Below are positions 56,071 through 64,000 of a stretch of 64,000 nt of DNA, in pieces. A program made the position numbers and the translations under genes. Under the pieces are notes generated by a model that was not told where the DNA came from, did not search any database, and saw only the letters and a program-made list of their open reading frames with translations. Numbering within the stretch: the stretch's first letter is position 1; each line of letters begins with the position of its first letter. Origin of the DNA: Amorphophallus konjac (lineage: Eukaryota > Streptophyta > Magnoliopsida > Alismatales > Araceae); assembly GCA_022559845.1 (NCBI GenBank), contig CM040118.1:446708053-446772052 (forward strand), given 5' to 3'.

Positions 56071-56514
56071 TGTAGCATCCCGGATAAAACTATAGGAATA
56101 AAATTTCCTAAATAGATAAATCTTCCAAATAAATAAGACAAGGGCCCAAATTGAACAAAGTTTAAAGCCCAACCCATGAACCATTGGGCCTTAACCCAAA
56201 TGGGCTCTACGGGCTATGTAAATCCCAAAATAATTAAACCCAAATATAAGAACCAATAGCTGAGGGGTTTTAAAAAGCCCATAACCCTTCCTACGTCTAA
56301 GGGAGTATAGGGTAAATATACATATATGTAAAATCCCAAAACCCACATTCGAATGTACATGAGACTTTAGGGTTTTTGGTTCCTTTGGGAAAGCAACTGT
56401 AGATTTAGATAGGAAAGGGATTGCATGGGAAAGTTTTAGACCTTGTAGGATTCTTACGTGAGAATTTAAAACCCATTAGGAAGCTTAAACCTCAACTCTA
56501 TAAATAAAAACTAT
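56071..56514 (+). mobile_element. Element I: partial LTR, gypsy-like
   Basis: TGTAGCATCCCGG begins an LTR-like sequence after CATCG (expected duplication, 56066-56070). It is AT-rich, contains a TATA box TATAAATA at about 56500-56507 and no coding sequence. It is cut by J after ACTAT. Only about 440 bp are visible and no second copy is in the window, so family assignment is tentative. Confidence 0.5.
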
Positions 56515-56805
56515 TGAGTATATCCAGATGATTTTGATGATAACAAAACCTAGGTTATGTGTTTTCTCACGTGCTATGTTTCAACAATCAAGTTCGATTT
56601 CAACACGCATTTAAAGCCTACTTCACCATGTATCATGCTTAATTGTTTAAACCCTTCGAAATGCATAAATCCTTGTTTTGGTTTATAATCCACCCAGGCT
56701 TAGTTTAAACCCACTCACCTTGATTGAAACAAGGTAGCCATAAACTGATTCGTCCATGTATGATCTTGCATTGGCTAACCTGTTATTTTTTTGCAGAAAC
56801 CCCAG

Positions 56806-56930
56806 CCAGCGGTCGACCGCCAGCTTCTAGCGGTCGATCGATTTTCCCAGAAACCAACGGGCCAATTTCTGGAAAATTCCGATCGACCGCCCCTATGCTC
56901 AGGTCGACCACCAGCTTCGAAAAGCCCCTA
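56806..56930 (+). repeat. GGTCGACCGC palindromic motif cluster of J
   Basis: Four or five motif copies: GCGGTCGACCGC (56809), GCGGTCGATCGA (56828), CCGATCGACCGC (56878) and AGGTCGACCACC (56900). They lie 125-250 bp upstream of the TATA box. Confidence 0.75.
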
Positions 56931-57053
56931 TTGTTGACTTTGTATTCTCAACATGGGAAGCCTATTTCCTTGGAGTTGTTTAATCCCAAAGCCACCAATT
57001 TCATCATGATTTATGGATCTGGTCTGTGGCATGTCCCTTGACCACCCAAGATC

Positions 57054-57061
57054 TATAAATA
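57054..57061 (+). promoter_or_regulatory. Putative LTR promoter TATA box of J
   Basis: TATAAATA in CTATAAATAATC, between the palindrome cluster and the hairpin comb. Confidence 0.6.
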
Positions 57062-57370
57062 ATCTCATTGGGGTCAAAAACCTAATTGATTGAAGAAAAA
57101 TCAAGGGAGGCCATCAAAGAAGAAGAAGGGGTACACTGTAGCTCCGTGAACAGTGCTTCGAGCAAGAAGTTCTTCATCCAAGTGCAAGCTTCTCAAGTTG
57201 ATTTGACGGCCATTGAAGTGTAGATCGAGCGGGGAGCTAGCTTCATCAAATACCATCTTCAACCACTAAGGGGAAGCTTGAATTTGTGTCTTCATTTTCT
57301 GTTTTCTCATTCCAATCTTGCTGGGCTTTAAATTTGTGTTCTTGTAATATTCAAACATATGTGTGTGTGT

Positions 57371-57555
57371 GGATCTACGCAGATCCGTGTGTGTGTGTGT
57401 ATGATCTCCTTGTCTTTCACTCTTCTTTGTGTTTCGGTGCTTGTGCACCTTCGTGGGAATTCTGAATTCACACGAGTGTGTGTGTGTGTGCCTTGATCTT
57501 GTAACCTTCTACAAGATAGTGTGTGAATCCTCATAGTCGGTGAGGGGTGGACGTA
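57371..57555 (+). repeat. Mini-hairpin comb in J LTR
   Basis: Arms GGATCT/AGATCC (57371-57386), GGTGC/GCACC (57436-57449), GAATTC/GAATTC (about 57457-57469) and ATCTTGTA/TACAAGAT (57496-57517), separated by GTGTGT linkers, about 310-460 bp downstream of the TATA box. Confidence 0.8.
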
Positions 57556-57989
57556 GGTTGCAATTGTTGCATCCGAACCACCTAAAAATCATGGTGTTCT
57601 GTGTGGTTTGCTCCTTATCTCCTACCTCTTATTCTTTTCTAGCTTGTTTGCATACTGCGTTATCATAGTTCCTTTGTTTAGATCTAGCTTTATTAATCTT
57701 CTTACGGGAGATCCTTGGTATATCAAAAGGTAGCTTCTGATCAACACGGTAAATCCTGTCGGGAGGAAAATACCTTGTGTGGGAGAATCTTTGGATTCCT
57801 GAACTCCGCCTGGTACCAAAGAACTGCTGTAGGGGTTGATTTAGCAAGATTCATTTTGTAATCCATCAGATCTATTCTTGTTTGTTGCTCGCTCTTAATA
57901 TTTGTTTTTAAATTGGGTATAATTTCTTAAAATCTGTTATCACCTAATTCACCCCCCCCCTCTTGGGTGTCATTGATTGCAGGACTTCA

Positions 57990-58004
57990 ATTGATATCAG
58001 AGCT
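57990..58004 (+). other. Primer binding site of J (variant)
   Basis: ATTGATATCAGAGC; the usual TTGGTATCAGAGC carries a G-to-A change here. It is followed by TAAGGCTC exactly as in H. Confidence 0.8.
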
Positions 58005-58053
58005 AAGGCTCTATTTCTTTCAGATCTAACGATCTAGAGTAAGATCCAGATCA

Positions 58054-59880
58054 ATGGCAAACAAGGGCATGATGCCTGAGGGTCATTCCATTCACCGTCC
58101 TCCTTACTTCGATGGCTCAAACTATTCCTATTGAAAAAATAGGATGCATGTCTTTCTAAGAGCCCCGGAGTCATAGATCTGGCGAGTTGTGGACAAGGGT
58201 CCTTACAAACTCGGGGAGGATGAAGAAAAATGGACACCCGAGGAAATTAAGAAATGCACTATAAATTTTAATGCTATGAACATTATGCAATGTGCTATAC
58301 ATCCTAATAAGTTTTCTCGTGTATCCATGTGCAGTTCAGCAAAGGAGATGTGGGACAAGTTGCGGCTCATCTATGAAGGAACCTCGGAGGACAAGGAGAC
58401 CAAGGCCAACCTTCTGGTCTGAGATTATGAGCTCTTCAAGATGAAGCCTGAAGAGACAATTTCAGAGATGTTCGCAAGGCTAATCGAGATCACGAATGGT
58501 CTCAAAAGCCTTGGAAAAGATTACACTAATTCTGAGCTCGTAAGAAAAGTGCTGAGATCCCTCCCTCCTGCGTGGCACACCAAGGCCACAGTCATTGAAG
58601 ATTCCAAGAATCTGTCCACACTCACTCTCGATGAGCTCATAGGGTCACTCATGACCTATGAGATAAATATGAAGAGGACAGTCGAGGAAGATATCAAGAA
58701 GAAGAAGGTGATCGGATTGAGAGCCCATCAATCTGATGACAACTCTCAAGAAGACGAATCCAGTGACGGGAGCAACGAAGAAGAAGAATTGGCCATGATA
58801 ACTCGTCAGGTGAAAAGATTCTTGAAGAAGAAGAGAAACTTCCAAGGCAACTTCAGAAAGGGGCAAAGGAAGCCCACTCAAACCAAGGGGGAGTCGAGCA
58901 AGCCAAGTAGCATCATATGCTACGAATGCAAGAAGCCCGGACACATGAGAGGGGAGTGCCCAGATCTGAAGAGGAAATTCAAGAAGGATAAGAAGCCCAA
59001 AGCCATGGTCGCCACATGGAGCGACGAAGAGGACGAACCGTCCGACGAGGAGATTCAAGAGCTGGTAGAGAGCTCGTGTCTCATGGCACATGAAGATGAG
59101 TCTCCGAAGGTAAATTCTGACCCTGATTTTATTTCTAATGAACAATGGCAGTCGGAATATGAAAAATCGTATACTAAATACAAGAAAATCAGATATGAAA
59201 ATAAAACTCTCAAAAAGAAAATTGGTGACTTGTCACATGAAGATATCTTTGTTAAATTTGAGAAACTTGAACAAGAATGGTTTGAACTGACAGAAGAAAA
59301 AGAAAGCCTATTACAAACAATTTCAGATTGTAAAAAAGTCAAAGAAGAGTTATCTTGCAAAATGTCTGAAATGGAGAAAGTGTGTGAAAAAATGAAAACT
59401 GAAGAAAAAATTTTGAAATCCACAAATTCAGAACTTGAAAAGAAAACTGTGAGTTTGGACAAAAAAGTGGCTGAACTTCAGTCCACCTTGTCAAGGTTTG
59501 TAAAGGGCAAACAAAACCTAGATAATCTGTTGGGAGTTAAAGTCAATTTTCAAAAAGAAGGATTGAGATACATTCTCCAAAATAAAAAATCTTTTGAACA
59601 TAAGATCACTACATCCTTTATTCATGAAAAGGAAAACAACCATGCCTCATGTTCCAACTCTAAGCCAAAGCATGTCTAACCCAAACCACGACAATTTTAA
59701 AGAAAATTTGCACCTATCAATTGCTATCATTGTGGTAGATTTGGTCATGTTATTGCAAATTGTTGGTTCAAATAAAACTCACCAAGAAATCATATTTTTT
59801 GGATCAAGAAAAGATATGCACAGAACTGGACTAACTCCTATGGACCCAAACTAGCTTGGGTACCAAAATCATTTGCATGA
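58054..59880 (+). pseudogene. Element J gag: capsid, coiled coil, two CCHC knuckles
   Basis: The ATG at 58054 opens the frame. The capsid N-terminus has RPPYFDGSNYSY, then stops near 58132, 58171 and 58420 (Trp or Arg codons changed by transitions). From 58441 a 412-codon open stretch holds the UBN2/Retrotran_gag-type capsid half (YEGTSEDKETKANLL just upstream, PPAWHTKATVIEDSKNL at about 58566), a basic segment, CYECKKPGHMRGEC (58918-58959), acidic repeats and a long coiled coil (about 59140-59560). A second knuckle CYHC-x4-H-x4-C (59722-59763) follows after stops at 59677 and 59695. It is the structural precursor of the particle in intact relatives. Confidence 0.88.
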
Positions 59881-59892
59881 GAATGTTGTTTC

Positions 59893-60300
59893 TTGCATAT
59901 ATGTCTTGAAGCTAGGGGGAGCAAGTGGTACTTGGACAGCGGCTGCTCAAGACATATGATAGGGGACAGGAAGGCGTTCTCTATGCTGCAAGATAAGGAT
60001 GGAGGCTCAGTTGCCTTTGGTGGAAAAGACAAAGGTAAAATAATTAGAATTGACAACATAGGTAAGAATTCTAAAACCTTAATCGAAAATGTTCTTTTGG
60101 TGAAAGGTTTGAATCATAACTTGCTGAGCATAAGCCAATTGTGTGATAAGGGTTTTAAAATTGTTTTTGATGAAACCCACTGCCTTGTCGTGAATAAAAA
60201 TTCAAATGAAATCAGATTCATCGGTAAGAGAAGCAACAATGTCTACACTATTGATCTTGATGATGTTTCTTGTGATGATATGTGTTTGGTAGCTAACAAT
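59893..60300 (+). pseudogene. Element J protease domain
   Basis: In the same frame as gag. WYLDSGCSRHMIGDR (about 59926-59970) carries the copia protease catalytic Asp-Ser-Gly, followed by SVAFGGKDKGKI and LLVKGLNHNLLSISQLCDKG (about 60091-60150), the usual copia spacing. No stop lies within the domain. It would cleave the polyprotein in the particle. Confidence 0.88.
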
Positions 60301-61250
60301 CATGATAATGCATGGCTATGGCACCGAAGACTAGGTCATGCTAGTTTTGGAGTAATCTCCAAATTGTCTAAACATGAATTGGTGAATGGTTTGCTAAAAT
60401 TAAAATTTGAAAGTGATAAAATTTGTGAGGCTTGCACAAAAGGCAAGCAAACACGCATATCCTTCAAAAACAAGAACATTATTTCTACCTCTAGGCCTCT
60501 AGAATTGCTGCATCTTGATTTGTTTAGCCCTACTAGGACATCCAGCCTAGGGGGTAAATCATTTGGATTTGTTATTATTGATGATTACTCCAAATTTACA
60601 TGGGTGTTGTTTTTAGCCAATAAAAGTAATGCCTTGACGGAGTTTCAAGTGTTTTGTAGGAAAATCCAGAATGATAGAGGCTACCTTATCACTGCCATTC
60701 AAAGTGATCATGGTGGTGAGTTTGAAAATCATGAGTTCAGCAACTTCTGTGAAGAACAGGGGTACACGCATAACTTTTCATCACCAAGGACGTCCCAACA
60801 AAATGGAGTGGTGGAGAGAAAAAAATAGAACCGTGATAGACATGGCACGGACCATGTTAAGCAAGAACTCCCTTCCTAAATATTTTTAGGCCGAGGCTGT
60901 AAGTACGGCATGCTACATCATAAACAGGGTAATGGTAAGGCCTATCTTGAAGAAAACTCCATATGAGCTTTACAAGGGTAAGAAACTGAATATCTCTCAT
61001 CTTAAACCCTTTGGATGCCCATGTTTCATCCTAAACAATGGTAAGTCCAACCTAGGTAAGTTTGATGCGAAAAGTGACAAAGAAACTTTCCTAGGCTATG
61101 CACTTAATTCTAGAGCTTATAGAGTGTTTAATAAACGGACTTTGATTGTTGAAGAAAGTCCTCATGTAATTTTTGATGAATCTGAACTAAAACTGACTAC
61201 TCAAACTGTGGATGCAGGAGAAGCCCCCAAAAACTCAACCAATGCTAGAA
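60301..61250 (+). pseudogene. Element J integrase
   Basis: GAG-pre-integrase zinc module: LWHRRLGHASF (about 60317) to CEACTKGKQ (about 60427), H-x-H and C-x2-C. The DDE core has LLHLDLFSP (first Asp, about 60505), IQSDHGGEF (second, about 60700) and QQNGVVER (catalytic Glu, about 60798-60821). Directly after, an A-run one base too long shifts the frame and creates a stop at about 60826; reading resumes in the next frame. A further stop near 60886 (a Trp-type codon) precedes CYIINRV and the FLGYALNSRAYRVFN tail (about 61090-61135). Non-functional. Confidence 0.88.
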
Positions 61251-61489
61251 CATCTAAAGCCAAGGATGAACCAAAGGAAGGAATACCTAGCAAGAGTGAA
61301 GAAGATGAAGATCCTTCAATTGAAACACTGCAAGAGCAGCAAGTGCAGCACCCCGACTTGCCAAGCACCTCCACATTCTTAAAGGATCATCTAGCTGAAA
61401 ATATAATCGGTAATCCTCAAGATGGGTTAAGAACCATAGCATCTTTAAGGCAAGTAGAAGAAGAGGATTTGATAGTCTTAATCTCACAG

Positions 61490-62530
61490 GAAGAGCCTAA
61501 GGATATCCATGAATCTCTTCAAAATGAATCCTGGATCCAGACTATGCATGAGGAGCTGCATCAGTTCGAAAGAAACCAGGTGTGGACTATAGTGCCACGG
61601 CCTAAGAATCAATCCATTATCGGAACCCGATGGGTTTTCAAGAATAAGCTAAATGATACGGGATTGGTTGTTAGGAACAAGGCCCGGCTTGTGGCCAAAG
61701 GGTATAACCATGAGATGGGTATTTATTTTGATGAGTCATTCACACCGGTTGCTCGTCTAGAAGCAGTCCGGATTTTATTATCCTATGCTTGCTCATCTAA
61801 CTTTAAATTGTTTCAAATGGATGTTAAATATGCGTTTCTAAATGGGTATATCAAAGAGGATGTCTTTGTAGAACAACCTCCATGCTTTGAAGACCCCAAA
61901 CATCCACAGCATGTGTACAAGCTCTAGAAGGCTTTGTACGGACTGAAGCAAGCACCAAGGGCATGGTATGAACGGCTTACGTCATTTCTGATTGAAAATG
62001 ATTTCAAGAGAGGTAAGGTTGATCAAACACTTTTCACAAAAAAATCAGGTAAAGATATATTAGTAGTTCAAGTGTATGTGGATGACATACTTTTTGGAGT
62101 TACTAATAATGTGCTATGTGATGAATTTGCAGAAATCATGCAAGGTGAATTCGAGATGAGCCTAATGGGTGAACTAACATTCTTTCTTGGATTGCAGGTG
62201 AAGCAAACACCTGAGGGCATTTTCATAAGTCAAGCCAAGTACACAATGGAGCTGTTGAAGAAATATGCGATGGCTGAAGCCAAACCTTTGTCAACTCCAA
62301 TGGCCACAACCTCGAAGTTAGACAAAGATGAAAATGGTAAAATAGTAGATCCTACACTGTTTCGAGGTATGATCGGATCACTATTGTATCTTACAGCATG
62401 CCACCCTGACATTCAATTAAGTGTATGTCTTTGTGCCCATTTTCAGTCATGCCCTAAAGAATCTCACTTATCGGCTGTTAAGCACATTTTTAGATATTTA
62501 CTTGGCACAATAGATTTTGGCTTGTAGTTT
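61490..62530 (+). pseudogene. Element J reverse transcriptase
   Basis: It opens with WIQTMHEELHQFERNQVWTI (about 61532), then GTRWVFKNKLN, KARLVAKGYNHEMGIYFDES and FTPVARLEAVRILLSYA, all typical of copia polymerase. The catalytic YVDDILFG lies at 62075-62098, and LKQAPRAWYERL at about 61945. A stop at 61925 (a Lys-type codon changed to TAG) separates two otherwise open parts in one frame. The C-terminal end reads LLYLTACHPDI (about 62384) and reaches a stop at 62525. Confidence 0.9.
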
Positions 62531-63043
62531 CCCATCGGTAGTTCTTTTGATCTGATTGCATACACCGATGCGGATTATGCTGGATGCATTGTAGATCGTA
62601 AAAGTACTAGTGGGTACTGTCAGTTTCTTGGTGGGTGCCTAGTCTCATGGGCCTCCAAGAAACAACATTCAGTAGCTCTCTCAACGGCCGAGGCTGAATA
62701 TGTAGCCGCCAGAAGTTGTAGAGCCCAAGTACTTTGGATCAAAAATCAACTGCTTGATTTAGATATTGAGATGAAATGTGTGCTAATCTTGTGTGATAAT
62801 ACCAGTGCAATCAGCTTGTCTAAAAACCCTGTTCAACATTCTAGAACCATGCATATTGATATTCGTCATCATTTTCTGAGAGATCATGTAGGCAAAGGGG
62901 TCTTTGAATTGAATTTCATTGACACACATAATCAGCTAGCTGACATTTTCACCAAACCCCTCAACCAGGATCAATTTAACAAGATAAGAAGAGAACTTGG
63001 GATGTGCAAGGGTGAGAGCATTCATGCATATGCCTTCACTTAG
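62531..63043 (+). pseudogene. Element J RNase H
   Basis: Same frame after the TAG at 62525. AYTDADYAG (about 62558; first Asp), STSGYCQFLG, SLSTAEAEYVA-like STAEAEYVAA (about 62683; catalytic Glu), CDNTSAISLSKNP (about 62792; third Asp) and HIDIRHHFLRD (about 62852), then a natural-looking stop after ESIHAYAFT (63041-63043). This is the complete copia RNase H block and the end of the polyprotein. Confidence 0.9.
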
Positions 63044-63324
63044 GTTAAGTTCTGCATTTGTAGAAACTCATATGCATCAAGGGTAGGAAAACATGCATTT
63101 TATCTTTACTTCTTACCTTGTGTGTTCACATACATTCCTGCATGCTTGAATGTAATTATATGTATAGCCCTCTGTTGAACATGTGTGCAACATGATTACT
63201 TTTATGGTTTTGATGATGTCTACCTCTGTAGTCATTAATGAGCTATACCTGCACTTGATAATGTTAATATTCATACATTTCAGGTCATTATACCTTCAGT
63301 GCAGACGATCAAGATCAAGAGACA
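63044..63324 (+). other. Element J 3' untranslated region
   Basis: AT-rich, no gene. TTTTGATGATGTC at about 63211 resembles the motif at the start of Sirevirus LTRs and polypurine regions. A G-rich polypurine tract is not clear. Confidence 0.55.
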
Positions 63325-64000
63325 TGGTTCAGCAAGTCTATACATCCAACAAAGTCCATACACTTGGGTTCATCAAGTCTATACATCAGCAAGTCTATAC
63401 ATCCAACAAAGTCCATACACTTGGGTTCAGCAAGTCTATACATCAGCAAGTCCATACACTCGGCTTCAGCAAGTCTATACATCCAACAAGATTCATCAAG
63501 TCTATACATCCAACAAGGTCTGTACACTCGGATTCATCAAGTCTATACATCCAACAAAGTCTGTACACTCAGATTCATCAAGTCTATACATCCAACAAGA
63601 TTCATCAAGTCTATACATCCAACAAGATGAAGTCTGTACGTTGCGGCAGATGAAGTCTGTACGTTGCGGTAGATGAAGTCTATACGTTGCTGCAGATGAA
63701 GTCTGTATGTTGGCTGCATGCACAACACAAAGTCTGTACGTTGCGGCAGATGAAGTCTGTACGTTACGGCAGATGAAGTCTATACATTGTTGCAGATGAA
63801 GTCTGTACGTTGGCTGCATGCACAACTCAAAGTTTGTACGTTGCACGAGACAAAGTCTGTACGTTGGCTGCTAGCACAACTCCAAGTCTGTACGTTGGCT
63901 GCTAGCACAACTCCAAGTCTGTACGTTGGTTGATGGTTGCAACACAAGTCTATACATTGGCCGGATGCTTCACACGCAAAGTCTATACATTGCGTTTTGT
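63325..64000 (+). repeat. Tandem array with AAGTCTRTACRTT core, two unit types
   Basis: The first part (63325-63628) has units AAGTCTATACATCCAACAA alternating with AGTCCATACACTTGGGTTCA or CTCGGATTCATC. The second part (63629-64000) has 23-bp GATGAAGTCTGTACGTTGCG units and longer ones with GGCTGCATGCACAAC inserts. All share the AGTCT-A/G-TAC-A/G-T core. The array runs off the window. Open frames across it in several phases are repeat artefacts. Confidence 0.9.

Larger units (their letters stand above)
56515..57989 (+). mobile_element. Element J 5' LTR
   Basis: Runs from TGAGTATATCC to GGACTTCA. It contains a GCGGTCGACCGC perfect palindrome (56809-56820) with related copies to 56930, a TATA box (57054-57061), then a mini-hairpin comb with GTGTGT linkers (57371-57555) and a GGTGGACGTAGG segment shared with H. 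The start is supported by TG...CA ends and the primer site; no second copy is in the window to confirm it. Confidence 0.7.
56515..64000 (+). mobile_element. Element J: Sirevirus-like Ty1/copia element, right end outside window
   Basis: 5' LTR (56515-57989), tRNA-Met primer site, one gag-pol frame (58054-63043) and a 3' non-coding region with a long tandem repeat array running to the window end. Domain order Gag, protease, integrase, reverse transcriptase, RNase H is that of copia. The long coiled-coil Gag with CCHC knuckles and the LTR start TTTTGATGATAAC resemble Sirevirus/Maximus elements. About ten in-frame stops and one frameshift (about 60825) disable it. The target duplication should be ACTAT (56510-56514). 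No 3' LTR is recognised within the window. Confidence 0.85.

Noticed and set aside
58645..59145. 166-codon open frame on - opposite J gag
   Set aside because: It mirrors the well-supported gag frame on + and shows no domain.
63183..63846. Repetitive open frames on both strands at the right end
   Set aside because: Several phases are open because the repeat lacks stops; no evidence of a real protein.
63325..64000. CRISPR-like array
   Set aside because: Plant nuclear context, variable repeats, spacers that are repeats themselves and no cas genes.

Overview
This window is nuclear DNA of a flowering plant, and nearly all of it is retrotransposon nested inside retrotransposon. No intact host gene was found. 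The only host-derived coding sequence recognised is a broken phosphate-transporter (PHT1) exon captured by a small DNA transposon. That exon is GC-rich at third codon positions, which suggests a monocot, but only weakly.

Layout and order of insertion (letters are mine). A (1-2378) is a decayed Tat-lineage Ty3/gypsy gag-pro-RT relic. B (from 2379) is a Ty3/gypsy element with 2.8-kb LTRs inserted into A; its 3' LTR is broken twice. The first break is N (9873-22022), a complete chromovirus (Tekay/Del-like) with a perfect 5-bp target duplication. N itself carries a 1.24-kb PIF/Harbinger-like element (14726-15961) holding the PHT1 fragment. The second break is C (from 22579), a relative of B. C holds D (25197-28770), a reverse-oriented solo LTR related to N's LTR, and F (31993-35576), a nearly internal-less Tat-type element. 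C's 3' LTR (from 36002) is cut at 38445 by G, a Tat-type element. G's 5' LTR is split by H (40666-51333), a reverse-oriented Sirevirus-like copia element with gag but no recognisable pol. G's leader ends in a CCCCGG-type minisatellite and is cut at 56071 by I (a partial gypsy-like LTR). I is cut at 56515 by J, a Sirevirus-like copia element with gag, protease, integrase, reverse transcriptase and RNase H, running past the right edge. Parts of A, B, C, G, I and J must lie beyond the window.

Coding capacity: N and J retain recognisable complete polyproteins, but premature stops (mostly C-to-T or G-to-A type, as expected from deamination of methylated DNA) and, in J, a one-base frameshift disable them. 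B, C and H keep only gag or traces and look non-autonomous or eroded.

The most unusual structure is not coding. LTRs of several unrelated lineages (Tekay-like, Tat-like, Sirevirus-like) each carry arrays of a family-specific short palindromic or stem-loop motif, and copy number differs between the two LTRs of one element. In the two Sirevirus-like elements, the transcribed part of the LTR also contains a 'comb' of perfect mini-hairpins of unrelated sequence, separated by (AC)n/(GT)n linkers.
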